Shown here in pieces: positions 1 through 8,646 of a stretch of DNA of 64,000 nt. This DNA is from Planctomycetota bacterium (GTDB lineage Bacteria > Planctomycetota > UBA1135 > GCA-002686595): positions 744,001 through 808,000 of the forward strand of contig JACKHV010000001.1 in NCBI GenBank assembly GCA_020638835.1, read 5' to 3'. The stretch's first letter is position 1, and each line of letters starts with the position of its first letter. The notes beneath the pieces were generated by a model. The model was given only the letters and a program-made list of their open reading frames with translations, had not been told where the DNA came from and did no database searches. A program made the position numbers and the translations under genes.

Positions 1-622
1 CCCTCCAGATGTCGCGGCGGTCGGACTCCGCGGCGTAGACCATCAGGTCGGGCGCGTCGAGCCAGGGTTCGAGCACGCGCACGACGAGCGATCCGCTGAC
101 GTCGAGGGTCAGCTCGAGCTGCTTGCCCGCGGGGTTCCGCACGCGCGGCTGCGGATCGAGGATCAGCTGTCCGCCGGTGAGTTGGAGGTCGACGAACTCG
201 ACGCCGGCGGGGATCGGGATCGCCGTCGCGCGGTCGAGTCGCATCGGAACGCCGGCGTAGGGCACGAGCGGTTGCGCGGGGTCGACCGCGTAGAGCATGA
301 ACTCGTCGTCGCCGAGTCCGGCGACGGGGTGCGTGAGGCGCGCGGTGACGGTCAAGGGTTCGGGCGGGGCGTCAGCGGCGTTTTCGAGCGGCGGCGCGGG
401 TGAATCCGCGAGCAGTTCGTCGCGCGCTGCGCCGAGCACTTCGCGGCGCTCGGGCTCCGAAGCTTCCTTCGGCGGCGCGAGCACGGACGAGGACGACTGC
501 GCCTCGGTCTGCGTCGCCGCGTCGAGCGAGTCGGAGTCGGTACGCGACGCCTGCCGCCTGACCGCGAAGCCGAGCGCCAGCACGCAGACCGCGAGCAGCG
601 CGAGACCGGAGCGTGCGCGCAC
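1..622 (-). CDS. Membrane-anchored or exported hypothetical protein (3' part missing)
   Basis: The reading frame is open to the left edge, so only the first 207 residues are visible. It starts with GTG at 622-620, directly after the stop codon of the upstream gene (TGA at 625-623). The first 22 residues give a signal or anchor segment (VRARSGLALLAVCVLALGFA). A Ser/Ala/Glu-rich low-complexity linker follows, then a region with hydrophobic beta-like repeats resembling a carboxypeptidase-regulatory or prealbumin-like fold. No catalytic motif is visible. The tight junction suggests one transcript with the preceding exported protein. Function unknown. Confidence 0.6.
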   Translation of the reverse strand, partial: MRARSGLALLAVCVLALGFAVRRQASRTDSDSLDAATQTEAQSSSSVLAPPKEASEPERREVLGAARDELLADSPAPPLENAADAPPEPLTVTARLTHPVAGLGDDEFMLYAVDPAQPLVPYAGVPMRLDRATAIPIPAGVEFVDLQLTGGQLILDPQPRVRNPAGKQLELTLDVSGSLVVRVLEPWLDAPDLMVYAAESDRRDIWR

Positions 623-1489
623 TCAGCGCACCTTGGGCACCGAGCGCGGGAACTCGCGTGAGCGGTAGCGGGTGTCCGTCCTTCCGAAGCAGTACGCCGG
701 CGCGAAGTCGTAGCGCTGTTCGCGCTCGTCGTCGCGCAGGAGCGACTGGGTCGCCGCGATCGCGAAGACGCCGTCCGGGCCGGTTGCGAAGCAGACGCGA
801 CCGATCGGAACGCGCGGGACGCCCATCCGCGGACTCTCGTGCCAGACGTAGGCGACGAGATCGCCACCGTCCGTGAGCATCAGCTGCGAACGGATCGCGC
901 CGCTCTCGTTCTCGGAGTAGAGGTCGCGGATGTCCGTGCGTTGCTCGAGGCAGAGGTCGAGCGCGAGGTCGTCCCGGACGCGGAAGTAGAGCTCGACGTC
1001 GTCGTCCGCCATCGTCCCGTTGTGCTCGAACTGACGGAAGGCCAGCTCGTCGCGCCCGTCGTCGTCCAGGTCGACGAAGCGCACACGCGGGGTCTCGCTC
1101 TCGATCCAGCGGTTGCTGACCGTGATCGTCTGCGGCGTGAGCGCGTTCGTGCGCGGGTCGCGCAGGAAGCAGCGCCATGGATTCGGGAAGCCGGCGCCTG
1201 AGTGGTCCTGCTCGAGGATCCACAGCTCGAGTCCTGACGGCGTGTTGCACCGCCCGAGGGCGACGGGCGAGAGCATCTCGCCCTCGAAGCTCGCGAGCCG
1301 CGCGGCGACGCTCGGGGGCAAGCCGGGCCAACCCTGCGCGGCGCGCTCGGCGAGCTCCCGGGTCTGCCGTTCCCAGTAGGGCGTCCCGAAGCCCAGCGGG
1401 CGGGCGCGTTCCAGTTCGACCGCGGTGTGCTCGGCGCGGGGGAGGAGCGCGAGCGCGAAGGGCAGGACGAAGAGCGTGGCGAGCTTCAT
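623..1489 (-). CDS. Exported hypothetical protein with one FG-GAP/VCBS-like motif
   Basis: The 288-residue product begins with a typical signal peptide (MKLATLFVLPFALALLPRAE). Around residue 130 it carries VDLDDDGRDEL, the Asp-rich calcium loop of FG-GAP/VCBS repeats, but I see only one such repeat, so a full beta-propeller is not supported. The rest has no motif I recognise. The ATG at 1489 has no clear Shine-Dalgarno sequence, but a TAGGAT box lies 6 nt upstream, which suggests a leaderless message. Its stop abuts the next gene's GTG. The 100 bp palindrome at 1514-1613 lies just upstream. Confidence 0.75.
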   Translation of the reverse strand: MKLATLFVLPFALALLPRAEHTAVELERARPLGFGTPYWERQTRELAERAAQGWPGLPPSVAARLASFEGEMLSPVALGRCNTPSGLELWILEQDHSGAGFPNPWRCFLRDPRTNALTPQTITVSNRWIESETPRVRFVDLDDDGRDELAFRQFEHNGTMADDDVELYFRVRDDLALDLCLEQRTDIRDLYSENESGAIRSQLMLTDGGDLVAYVWHESPRMGVPRVPIGRVCFATGPDGVFAIAATQSLLRDDEREQRYDFAPAYCFGRTDTRYRSREFPRSVPKVR

Positions 1490-1495
1490 GCCGTG

Positions 1496-1501
1496 ATCCT
1501 A
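1496..1501 (-). promoter_or_regulatory. -10-like box TAGGAT, 6 nt before the start codon
   Basis: Read on the minus strand, TAGGAT is followed by six bases and then the ATG at 1489. A transcript starting about 7 nt after the box would begin at the start codon. No convincing -35 is visible: that position falls inside the palindrome. Confidence 0.45.
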
Positions 1502-1513
1502 CGCCTCTCGTTG

Positions 1514-1613
1514 GAAGAACGTACCGTGCCGCAACTGATTCGACCGCGATCGCCGCCCCCGGCCCCGGGGGCGGCGATCGCGGTCGAATCAGTTGCGGCA
1601 CGGTACGTTCTTC
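1514..1613. repeat. Perfect 49-bp-arm palindrome (family A, copy 1)
   Basis: Arms 1514-1562 and 1565-1613 are exact reverse complements around a 2-nt centre. The arm begins GAAGAACGTACCGTGCCG and continues with AACTGATT and an ACCGCGAT core. 39 of 46 aligned arm positions match the palindrome at 23499-23623, and every difference is mirrored in the opposite arm. It sits between two divergent genes and two outward -10-like boxes, so it is not in a terminator position here. There is no T tract. No transposase is nearby. Confidence 0.95.
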
Positions 1614-1619
1614 GCCGCG

Positions 1620-1625
1620 TAAGCT
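1620..1625 (+). promoter_or_regulatory. -10-like box TAAGCT, 6 nt before the start codon
   Basis: TAAGCT is followed by six bases and then the ATG at 1632, mirroring the arrangement on the other side of the palindrome. The -35 position lies in the right arm of the palindrome and has no clear consensus match. Confidence 0.45.
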
Positions 1626-1631
1626 GTCCGC

Positions 1632-4600
1632 ATGTCACAGTCCGCTCTCGTCCTCCGTGCGCTCGCGATCCTGTCATTCGTCGTCTCGCTCGGCCCGCGC
1701 GGCGCTGCGCAGCTCGAGCTGCGCCAGGGCGACCGGATCTGCCTGATCGGCAACGCCTTCGCGGAGCGCATGCAGCACCACGGTTGGTTCGAGGCGCGGC
1801 TGCAGGCGGCCTTCCCCGAGCTCGAGCTGACGGTGCGCAACCTGGGCTTCTCGGCCGACGAGCTGACGGTGCGGCAGAGGACGGCGGGCTTCGGGACGCA
1901 GGACGAGTGGCTGACGCGCTGCAAGGCGGACGTGATCATCGCGTGTTACGGGTTCAACGAGTCGTTCTCGGGGGAGGAGGGGCTCCCCGAGTTCCGCTCC
2001 GACCTGGAGCGCTTCATCGAGCACACGAGGGCGCAGCGCTACAACGGCGAGAGCGCGCCGCGGCTCGTCCTGGTCGAGCCGATCGCTTTCGATCAGAAAG
2101 ACGATTCGACCCGCTTGGGTCCCGGCTTGAACAGTCCCGGCTTGTACGGCGTTCAGCGCGAGATGGCCGAAGTGGCGGCTCGCTGCGGTGTCCCCTTGAT
2201 CGCGGCCCGTGCTGCGAGCAAGCGCCTGTACAGCGCCAATCCCGATCAACTCACGATCAACGGCATCCACCTGACCGACCGCGGCAACGAGCTGCTCTCG
2301 CGCACGCTCTTCGAAGGCATCACCGGCGTGCCCGCGCCCGAGGAGGATCCCGCGCGCCTCGAAGCGATCCGCACCGCCGTCCTCGAGAAGAACCTCTACT
2401 GGTTCAATCGCTACCGCGCGACCGACGGCTACAACGTCTACGGTGGTCGTTCGTCGCTCGCGTACGAGAACGACCAGACGAACTACGAGGTGCTGCAGCA
2501 GGAACTCGTGGTGCTCGACGCGATGACCGATCGCATGGATCGTGTCATCCACGCGATTGCGCGCGGTGAGGAGATCCCCGCCGACCTTCCGCCGATCCCC
2601 GACCAGATCCCCGTCCCGACGAACCGTCCCGGGCCCGGTCCCGACGGTGCGTACGAGTTCGAAAGCGGCGAAGGCGCGATCGCGTCGATGACGCTGCCCG
2701 AAGGCATGGCCGTCAACTTGTTCGCCGACGAACAGCAGTTCCCCGAGCTCGCCAACCCGGTGCAGATGGCGTGGGACACGCGCGGTCGTCTGTGGGTCGC
2801 GGCGTGGCGGACCTATCCGCACTGGAAGCCCGGCGAGCCGATGGACGACAAGCTGTTGATCCTCGAAGACACCGACGGCGACGGCCGCGCGGACGTCTGC
2901 AAGACCTTCGCGGGCGACCTGCACAACCCGACCGGCTTCGAGTTCTGGAACGGCGGCGTGATCGTCGCGAACGCGCCGGACCTGCTCTTCTTGAAGGACA
3001 CCGACGGCGACGACGTGGCGGACACGCGCGAGCGCATCCTGCACGGCCTCAGTTCCGCCGACACGCACCACGCGGCGAACAGCTTCGTGCTCGGCCCGGA
3101 CGGCGCGCTCTACTTCCAGGAGGGCACCTTCCACATGTCGCAGGTCGAGTCGATCTACGGCCCGGTGCGCAACACGAACAGTTGCGTGTGGCGCTTCCAT
3201 CCGCGCACGTGGCGCGTCGAGCGCTACATCCCATACGACTTCGCCAATCCGCACGGGCACGTCTTCGACCGCTGGGGTCAGGACTTCGTGACCGACGGCA
3301 CGGGCAACGTGAACTACTGGGCGCTGCCGTTCACGGGGCACCTCGACGCGCCACAGAAGCACTCGGGCTACTTCCCGTTCTTCCGCCAGCGCAGCCGTCC
3401 CGCCGCGGCGACCGAGATCATCTCGGGCACGCACTTCCCGGAGGAGAACCGCGGCAACTACCTGATCGCGAACGTGATCGGCTTCCAGGGGATTTTCCAG
3501 TACGAGCTCGCGGACGACGGTTCCGGCTTCAGCGCGGAAGAGGTCACGCCGCTCGTGCAGAGCACCGATCCGAACTTCCGCCCCGTCGACATCGAGGTCG
3601 GTCCCGACGGCGCCGTCTACTTCCTCGACTGGCAGAACCCGCTGATCGGGCACATGCAGCACCACCTGCGCGACCCCAGCCGCGACCAGTCGCACGGCCG
3701 CGTGTACCGCATCTCGTGTCCGGACCGTCCGCTGCAGGCAGTCGTGTCGCTGCCCGAGCTGTCGACGCCCGAGGTCGTCGCGCGGCTGAAGCACGAGAGC
3801 GATCGCGAACGCTACCGGGCGCGCATCGAGCTGTCGGGGCGCGACACGGACGAGGTCGTCGCCGCGGCGCGCGACTTCGCGGCGCACGTCGAGACGACCG
3901 AGCCGGAGTTCGAGCATCACTTGCTCGAGGCGCTCTGGCTGCAAGTGCAACACGACGTGCTGGACCACGCGTTGCTCGTTCGTCTCCTGCACGCCGACGA
4001 CCCGCGCGCCCGCGCGGCCGCGACGCGCGTCCTGCGCAACATGCGGCAGAAGTACGGCGCTTCCGACCCGCTGACCCGCGGAGAGCGGGGCAAGCACAGG
4101 GCTTCCGAGCCGCTCACCATGCTCGAGCACTTGCTCGCGGACGAATCGCTCCGCGTGCAGCTCGAGGCGATCGTCGCGCTCAGCTTCTTCGACGATCCGC
4201 GCGCGGCCGAGCTGGCGCTGCGCTTCCAGGGACGGTTCATGGTCGACCGCTTCCAGCAGTACGCGTTGAAGGAGACCCTGACCGCGCTCGAGCGCACGAT
4301 GCGCGAGGCCCTTCGGGCCGATGCGACCTGGGCACGCGCCGCGCCCGATCGGAAGACGTTCGCCCAGGACGACCCGGCCGGCCTGGCCTATGCGTTGTCG
4401 CTGCTGAGCGACAGTGAGCTCGACCAAGTGCTCCCGTCGGAACAGCGTTACGCCGAACAACTCGCGCGCTGCGGTCATTCGTCCGAGGAGTACCTGGGCT
4501 TCGCGCAGGAACTCGGCGCCCTCCGCGGCCAGAGCCCCGCGCGCGCGCTCGGCGGTGCGATCCGGCGCGCGGATCACGGCGATCACGGGCACACCGATCA

Positions 4601-6608
4601 CCTTCTGACCGAGCTGTTCAAGGTGATCCCGCTGTTGCCCGAGTCCGACACGGACGAGCTGGCGTTCCTGATGCAGGATCTCGCCAAGCACGCGCAGCGC
4701 GCATCGACGCGTCGACTGGCGACGGCGGCGCAGATCGTCGCGACCGGTTCCGTCGACGCGGCGTGGCAGGAAGCGTCGCAGTCGATCGACAAGCTCACGG
4801 ACCTCGTCGAAGCGGTGCCGTGGTTGCAGGACGACGAACTCGCGGCGCAGCTGCAGCCGCGCGTGACGGCCTTGCTCAACGGTCCCCCGCAAGCGTTGCG
4901 CAGCACGGCGCCGCAGGTCGACCGCACGGTCGGCCGCTTCGTGCGCGTCGACTTGCCGGACGTGGTCGGTACCTTGACGCTCGCCGAGGTCGAAGTCTTC
5001 TCCGGCGGAACGAACGTCGCGCGCGAAGGCACTGCCACGCAGTCGTCGGAAGCGTGGGGCGGCGTCGCGTCGCGCGGGATCGACGGCATCACCAGCGGAT
5101 TCTGGGCCGACGGCGGGCAGACGCACACGGTCGAAGATCAACCCGATACGTGGTGGGAAGTCGATCTCGGCGCGGAACATCCGATCGACGCGATCGCGCT
5201 CTGGAACCGGCTCGACAACGACGGTCAGTTCCTGAGCCGCCTCGACCACTGCCTCGTGCGCGTGCTCGACGCGGAGCGGCGCACGACCTTCGAGTGGCAG
5301 GCGGGGGAGATGCGCGAAGCGCGGACGCGCGTCGAGTTGTCGAGTCCTTCGCTGCGCCTGCGTCGCGCGGCGGCTCGCAACTTGCCCGCGCTCGACGCGC
5401 AACACGATGCGTCGATCCGCGCGCTGCTCGCGCACTACGACGACGATGAGCTGCGCGGAGCCGTCGTCACGGGCCTGGCGAGCGTTCCGCCGTTCGAGTG
5501 GGCCGAAGATGCGCGCGCCGCGGTCGCCGAGCGCCTGGTGCGCTACTTCGACTCCGCGCCGGACGCCGAGTTCGAGACCGTCGCCGGCCGCGCGAGCCTC
5601 TCGCTGGCGGACGACTTGATCGACGCGCTTCCCGAAGCGGAGGCGCTCGAGCTGTATGCCGCGCGACGAGGCCGCGGTCCGCAGGTCGTCGTGATCCGCC
5701 CGCGACCCGACACGCTGCTCTACGACCGCGACGAGTTCACCGTCGCCGCCGGCCGTCCGGTCGAGCTGGTGTTCAGCAACGTCGACATCATGCCGCACAA
5801 CCTGGTGATCACTTCACCCGGCGCGCTGGTCAAGGTGGGCACCGCGGCGGAAGCGATGGCGTCGCGCGACGACGCGTGGGACCTCGGCTTCGTTCCGGAG
5901 CTCGACGAGGTGTTGCACGCGACGGGACTGCAACAACCCGGCGAGTCCTTCACCTTGCGCTTCACCGCGCCCGCGGAGGTGGGGGACTATCCGTACGTCT
6001 GCACCTTCCCCGGGCACTGGATCCGAATGAACGGCACGATGCGCGTGGTCGCTGAGCTGGACGAACCGACGGCGCTGCCCATTGACGGCGGTGTCGAGAG
6101 CGAGACCGCGGCGCCGACGCGCGCCTTCGTCAAGAACTGGATGCCCGCCGACTTCGACGGCATGGAGGGTCAACTCACGCGCGCTTCCGCCGAGCGCGGC
6201 CGCGCCGTCTTCGAGGCGGCGTCTTGCCTGAGCTGTCACACCGTCGGCGACGAAGGCGGCAAGACCGGGCCGACGCTCGTCGAGGTCGTCGGCAAGTACG
6301 CGCCGGAGGACTTGCTCACGCAGATCCTCGAGCCGTCGCGCGTGATCCTCGAAGGCTACGAGTCGGAGGTTTTTCGGACTGTCGACGGCGAAATCATCGC
6401 CGGTCAGCCGGTCGAGGAGGACGGGGAGAACGTCTACGTGCGCGACGATCCGTACCGCGACGACACGCTGATTCTGCCGTTGGCGGAGATCGAGGAGCGG
6501 CGGGTGTCGAGCGTTTCGACGATGCCGACGGGCTTGTTGTCGACGTTCACGCGGGCGGAGATCGTCGACCTCGTCGCGTACTTGCGCAGCTTGGCGTCGG
6601 CGAAGTGA
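1632..6608 (+). CDS. Giant PVC-type protein: SGNH-like, PVC dehydrogenase/propeller, HEAT, discoidin, cupredoxin and CxxCH cytochrome domains
   Basis: The product has 1,658 residues. Order: signal peptide (1-27); SGNH/GDSL-like domain (about 28-260); PVC-type membrane-bound dehydrogenase/beta-propeller (about 350-700, containing DTDGDGRAD); HEAT-like helices (about 700-1090); F5/8 type C-like domain (about 1100-1240); more HEAT; cupredoxin (about 1365-1475) with type-1 copper ligands His1389, Cys1457, His1462 and Met1466 or Met1470; cytochrome c-like tail with C1532-L-S-C-H1536. The SGNH part looks degenerate: the block I Ser is replaced (IGNA), and the usual Asp of block V is Asn210 (NGIH213). 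Known relatives in Planctomycetota and Verrucomicrobiota are periplasmic and thought to act in carbohydrate oxidation. The copper and haem centres suggest electron transfer to an outside acceptor. The last codons lie in the palindrome at 6599. Confidence 0.9.
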   Translation: MSQSALVLRALAILSFVVSLGPRGAAQLELRQGDRICLIGNAFAERMQHHGWFEARLQAAFPELELTVRNLGFSADELTVRQRTAGFGTQDEWLTRCKADVIIACYGFNESFSGEEGLPEFRSDLERFIEHTRAQRYNGESAPRLVLVEPIAFDQKDDSTRLGPGLNSPGLYGVQREMAEVAARCGVPLIAARAASKRLYSANPDQLTINGIHLTDRGNELLSRTLFEGITGVPAPEEDPARLEAIRTAVLEKNLYWFNRYRATDGYNVYGGRSSLAYENDQTNYEVLQQELVVLDAMTDRMDRVIHAIARGEEIPADLPPIPDQIPVPTNRPGPGPDGAYEFESGEGAIASMTLPEGMAVNLFADEQQFPELANPVQMAWDTRGRLWVAAWRTYPHWKPGEPMDDKLLILEDTDGDGRADVCKTFAGDLHNPTGFEFWNGGVIVANAPDLLFLKDTDGDDVADTRERILHGLSSADTHHAANSFVLGPDGALYFQEGTFHMSQVESIYGPVRNTNSCVWRFHPRTWRVERYIPYDFANPHGHVFDRWGQDFVTDGTGNVNYWALPFTGHLDAPQKHSGYFPFFRQRSRPAAATEIISGTHFPEENRGNYLIANVIGFQGIFQYELADDGSGFSAEEVTPLVQSTDPNFRPVDIEVGPDGAVYFLDWQNPLIGHMQHHLRDPSRDQSHGRVYRISCPDRPLQAVVSLPELSTPEVVARLKHESDRERYRARIELSGRDTDEVVAAARDFAAHVETTEPEFEHHLLEALWLQVQHDVLDHALLVRLLHADDPRARAAATRVLRNMRQKYGASDPLTRGERGKHRASEPLTMLEHLLADESLRVQLEAIVALSFFDDPRAAELALRFQGRFMVDRFQQYALKETLTALERTMREALRADATWARAAPDRKTFAQDDPAGLAYALSLLSDSELDQVLPSEQRYAEQLARCGHSSEEYLGFAQELGALRGQSPARALGGAIRRADHGDHGHTDHLLTELFKVIPLLPESDTDELAFLMQDLAKHAQRASTRRLATAAQIVATGSVDAAWQEASQSIDKLTDLVEAVPWLQDDELAAQLQPRVTALLNGPPQALRSTAPQVDRTVGRFVRVDLPDVVGTLTLAEVEVFSGGTNVAREGTATQSSEAWGGVASRGIDGITSGFWADGGQTHTVEDQPDTWWEVDLGAEHPIDAIALWNRLDNDGQFLSRLDHCLVRVLDAERRTTFEWQAGEMREARTRVELSSPSLRLRRAAARNLPALDAQHDASIRALLAHYDDDELRGAVVTGLASVPPFEWAEDARAAVAERLVRYFDSAPDAEFETVAGRASLSLADDLIDALPEAEALELYAARRGRGPQVVVIRPRPDTLLYDRDEFTVAAGRPVELVFSNVDIMPHNLVITSPGALVKVGTAAEAMASRDDAWDLGFVPELDEVLHATGLQQPGESFTLRFTAPAEVGDYPYVCTFPGHWIRMNGTMRVVAELDEPTALPIDGGVESETAAPTRAFVKNWMPADFDGMEGQLTRASAERGRAVFEAASCLSCHTVGDEGGKTGPTLVEVVGKYAPEDLLTQILEPSRVILEGYESEVFRTVDGEIIAGQPVEEDGENVYVRDDPYRDDTLILPLAEIEERRVSSVSTMPTGLLSTFTRAEIVDLVAYLRSLASAK

Positions 6609-6719
6609 GGTGGGAGGTACCGAACCAGGTAGAAATCCTCACCCCCCAGCGAGCGCCAGAGGCGCTCGCTGGGGGGTGAGGATTTCTACCTGGTTCGGTA
6701 CCTCCCACCTCACTTCGCC
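6599..6719. repeat. Perfect 59-bp-arm palindrome (family B, copy 1) spanning both gene ends
   Basis: Arms 6599-6657 and 6661-6719 are exact reverse complements around a 3-nt loop. They contain GGTACCGAACCAGGTA and AAATCCTCACCCCCC, shared with the palindrome at 27980-28085, plus a private tip. The outer 10 bp of each arm include the final Lys codon and TGA stop of each convergent gene, so both proteins end in Ala-Lys-stop. A hairpin could stop transcription from either side, but there is no T tract. Confidence 0.95.
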
Positions 6720-7723
6720 AGGGCGTGATCCGCGGGCCGCACGCCCTTGACGTACCCGCCGAAACCGAACGCGGTCGGCTCGTACTCGCCGACGATCGTC
6801 ACGTCGCTGCGCTCGGGGATCTTCTCCTCGAGCCCGACGCCCCAGTAGCACGCGTTGACGAAGACGCGTCGCACGCCCTCGCTCGCGCAGTCCGTCGCCG
6901 CGCCGATCGTCGAGGCGACGACGCGCTGCTTGCGCTCACCCTCGAGCTGGCGCTCACGCAGCCAGACGAGTGGCTCGCGCGGCGTGTTCTTCTCTCCCTC
7001 GACCGGCGGGTCCTCGGGGCTCATGCCCGACAGCACCGCGCCCTCGAGCAGCACGATCGCGTCCGGGGGCAGCTCGCGCACGCCGTAGACGTCGGTCGGA
7101 CCCCAGACGTCGTCGACGCCGCGCAGGATCGGGTGCTTCGCCGCTGCTTCGACGACGACGCCGCGCGTCGACTCGACGCCGTGGTGACCGTGGTGGTTCA
7201 CCCAAGTCTCGCCTAGCACCTGCTTGCCGAAGCCGCCTTCCCACTCCGCGTCGTTCCAGCGCCAGCGCGCGTAGCGGCTCGTCGAGTCGTCTGGGTACGC
7301 GAAGGCGTGCGTCGCGGTGCGGATGCCGAGGATCGGCTTGCCCGACTCGACGAAGTCGACGATGTGCTTCATGTCGTCGTCGGGCAGCTGACGGAAGCGC
7401 GTGAAGAGTACGAGCATGTCCGCGTCGTCGAGCATCGCGAGCCCGGGGATGTTGCGCTGGTTGTCGGGATCGATCTCACCGGTCTCGGGGTCGACGGCGA
7501 AGAGCACGGTGCAGCGGAAGCCGTGTCGCACGCTGAGGATCTTGCCGAGCTGGGGGAGCGCTTCTTCGGAGCGGTACTCCTCGTCGCCCGAGACGAGCAC
7601 GATGTGCTTGCCCGCGCCGGGCCCTTCGCCGCCGGGGTAGTCGACCCAGGGGTCGGACCCTGCGCTCGCGTCGATGGAGAGGGGAACGAGCGCGGCAGCG
7701 ACGAACAAGGTCTTCGTGAGCAT
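6710..7723 (-). CDS. ThuA-like exported protein
   Basis: The 337-residue product has a signal peptide (MLTKTLFVAAALVPLSIDASA). It then shows the ThuA fold pattern: HIVLVSGDEEYRSEEALPQL, a class I glutamine-amidotransferase-like strand (DADMLVLFTRF), and GKPILGIRTATHAF in the position of the nucleophile elbow. No catalytic Cys is present there. ThuA-like proteins in planctomycetes are often linked to sugar metabolism, and some lie beside PVC-type dehydrogenases, as here across the palindrome. The start at 7723 is chosen for the signal peptide and for the TACGCT box 7 nt upstream. A longer in-frame extension to 7924 overlaps the divergent gene and looks non-coding. Confidence 0.8.
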   Translation of the reverse strand: MLTKTLFVAAALVPLSIDASAGSDPWVDYPGGEGPGAGKHIVLVSGDEEYRSEEALPQLGKILSVRHGFRCTVLFAVDPETGEIDPDNQRNIPGLAMLDDADMLVLFTRFRQLPDDDMKHIVDFVESGKPILGIRTATHAFAYPDDSTSRYARWRWNDAEWEGGFGKQVLGETWVNHHGHHGVESTRGVVVEAAAKHPILRGVDDVWGPTDVYGVRELPPDAIVLLEGAVLSGMSPEDPPVEGEKNTPREPLVWLRERQLEGERKQRVVASTIGAATDCASEGVRRVFVNACYWGVGLEEKIPERSDVTIVGEYEPTAFGFGGYVKGVRPADHALAK

Positions 7724-7730
7724 GCGGCAC

Positions 7731-7736
7731 AGCGTA
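7731..7736 (-). promoter_or_regulatory. -10-like box TACGCT, 7 nt before the start codon
   Basis: On the minus strand GGTACGCT precedes the ATG at 7723 by seven bases, again consistent with a leaderless message. No -35 match is seen. Confidence 0.4.
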
Positions 7737-7740
7737 CCGC

Positions 7741-7770
7741 TTGAGCGCGGGCGAGCGCATCGGGTAGCTT
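7741..7770 (+). promoter_or_regulatory. Promoter candidate TTGAGC-18-TAGCTT
   Basis: TTGAGC (7741-7746), an 18-bp spacer and TAGCTT (7765-7770) resemble a sigma-70 promoter. The -10 box ends 8 nt before the ATG at 7779. It is divergent from the promoter candidate at 7731-7736 with about 4 bp between them, so both genes probably share one control region. Confidence 0.5.
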
Positions 7771-7778
7771 CCGCGTCC

Positions 7779-8642
7779 ATGATCGTCCCCCGCACCACCC
7801 GCGAGGCCGTCCTCGCGAAGCTCCGCGCCAAGGTCGCGAACCGCCAGCCGATCATGATCTCGAGCGCAGGCTCGGGCCTCGTCGCGAAGCTGCTCGAGAA
7901 GGCCGGCGTCGACTGCGTGAACACCTTCTCCGGCGCGCGGCTGCGCGCGAACGGGATGGGAACGATGTCGATGATGTGGCCGATCCTCGACTCGAACCAG
8001 CAGACGCTCGACTACACGGAACAGGACATCCTGCCCGCGATGACCGGGGACGCCTTCGTTTGCGCGTGCCTCAACGCGAACGATCCGCTGCGCGACATGC
8101 GCACCGTGATCCAGCGCGTGAAGGACATGGGCGCGCCGTCGGTCTCGAACATCGGTCCCTCGATCAGCTACGTCGACAAGGACTCGAACATCTACAAGGT
8201 GCTCGTGCAGTCCGGCATCACCTTCGACAACGAGATCGAGATGCTGAAGCTCGCGCGCGAGATGGAGATGGTCACGATCGGGCTCGCGTTCGACATGGAG
8301 GACAGCCTGCGGCTCAACGCCGAGGCGAAGCCCGACATCTTCTGCTACCACGCGGGGACCACGAAGGGCGGCGAGCGCGGCTACGACACGGGCGAGACGA
8401 TCGAGGAGACCGCGCGCCGCACCGAGGAGGCGTACCGACGCGTGCGCGAAGTGCACCCCGACGTGATCCTGATCGCGCACGGCGCCGCGCTCGAGAACCC
8501 CGAGGACGGCCAGTACATGCTGAACCACACCAGCGGCCACGGCTTCTGGACCGGATCGTCCACGGAGCGGCTGCCGATCGAGCGCGCCGTGCTCGCGACC
8601 GCCCAGGAGTTCCGCGCGCTCGGCTTCCCGACGCGAGACTGA
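7779..8642 (+). CDS. PEP-hydrolase-like TIM-barrel protein (C-terminal half of the Tm-1 family)
   Basis: The 287-residue product resembles the phosphoenolpyruvate hydrolase-like/TIM-barrel signal-transduction family. Visible family features are QPIMISSAGSGLVAKLLEKAG near the start, ANDP, GAPSVSNIGPS, and the closing GHGFWTGSSTERLPIERAV. The ATG at 7779 is chosen because the family begins a few residues before the first strand and a -10-like box lies just upstream. The next gene, a UPF0261/Tm-1-like protein, starts 4 nt after the stop, so the two form an operon. In plant Tm-1 the same two modules are fused in the opposite order. The reaction is not established. Confidence 0.85.
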   Translation: MIVPRTTREAVLAKLRAKVANRQPIMISSAGSGLVAKLLEKAGVDCVNTFSGARLRANGMGTMSMMWPILDSNQQTLDYTEQDILPAMTGDAFVCACLNANDPLRDMRTVIQRVKDMGAPSVSNIGPSISYVDKDSNIYKVLVQSGITFDNEIEMLKLAREMEMVTIGLAFDMEDSLRLNAEAKPDIFCYHAGTTKGGERGYDTGETIEETARRTEEAYRRVREVHPDVILIAHGAALENPEDGQYMLNHTSGHGFWTGSSTERLPIERAVLATAQEFRALGFPTRD

Positions 8643-8646
8643 CGAC

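Noticed and set aside
1674..5798. A 1,374-codon open frame on the minus strand opposite the PVC-type gene
   Set aside because: It is an antisense shadow of a high-GC gene: Arg/Val/His-rich, no domain, and the plus-strand protein has clear domains throughout.
6599..6719. The large palindromes as ordinary rho-independent terminators
   Set aside because: None has a T tract, stems are several times longer than usual, and one copy lies between divergent promoters. They may still stop transcription, but that does not explain the conserved arms.
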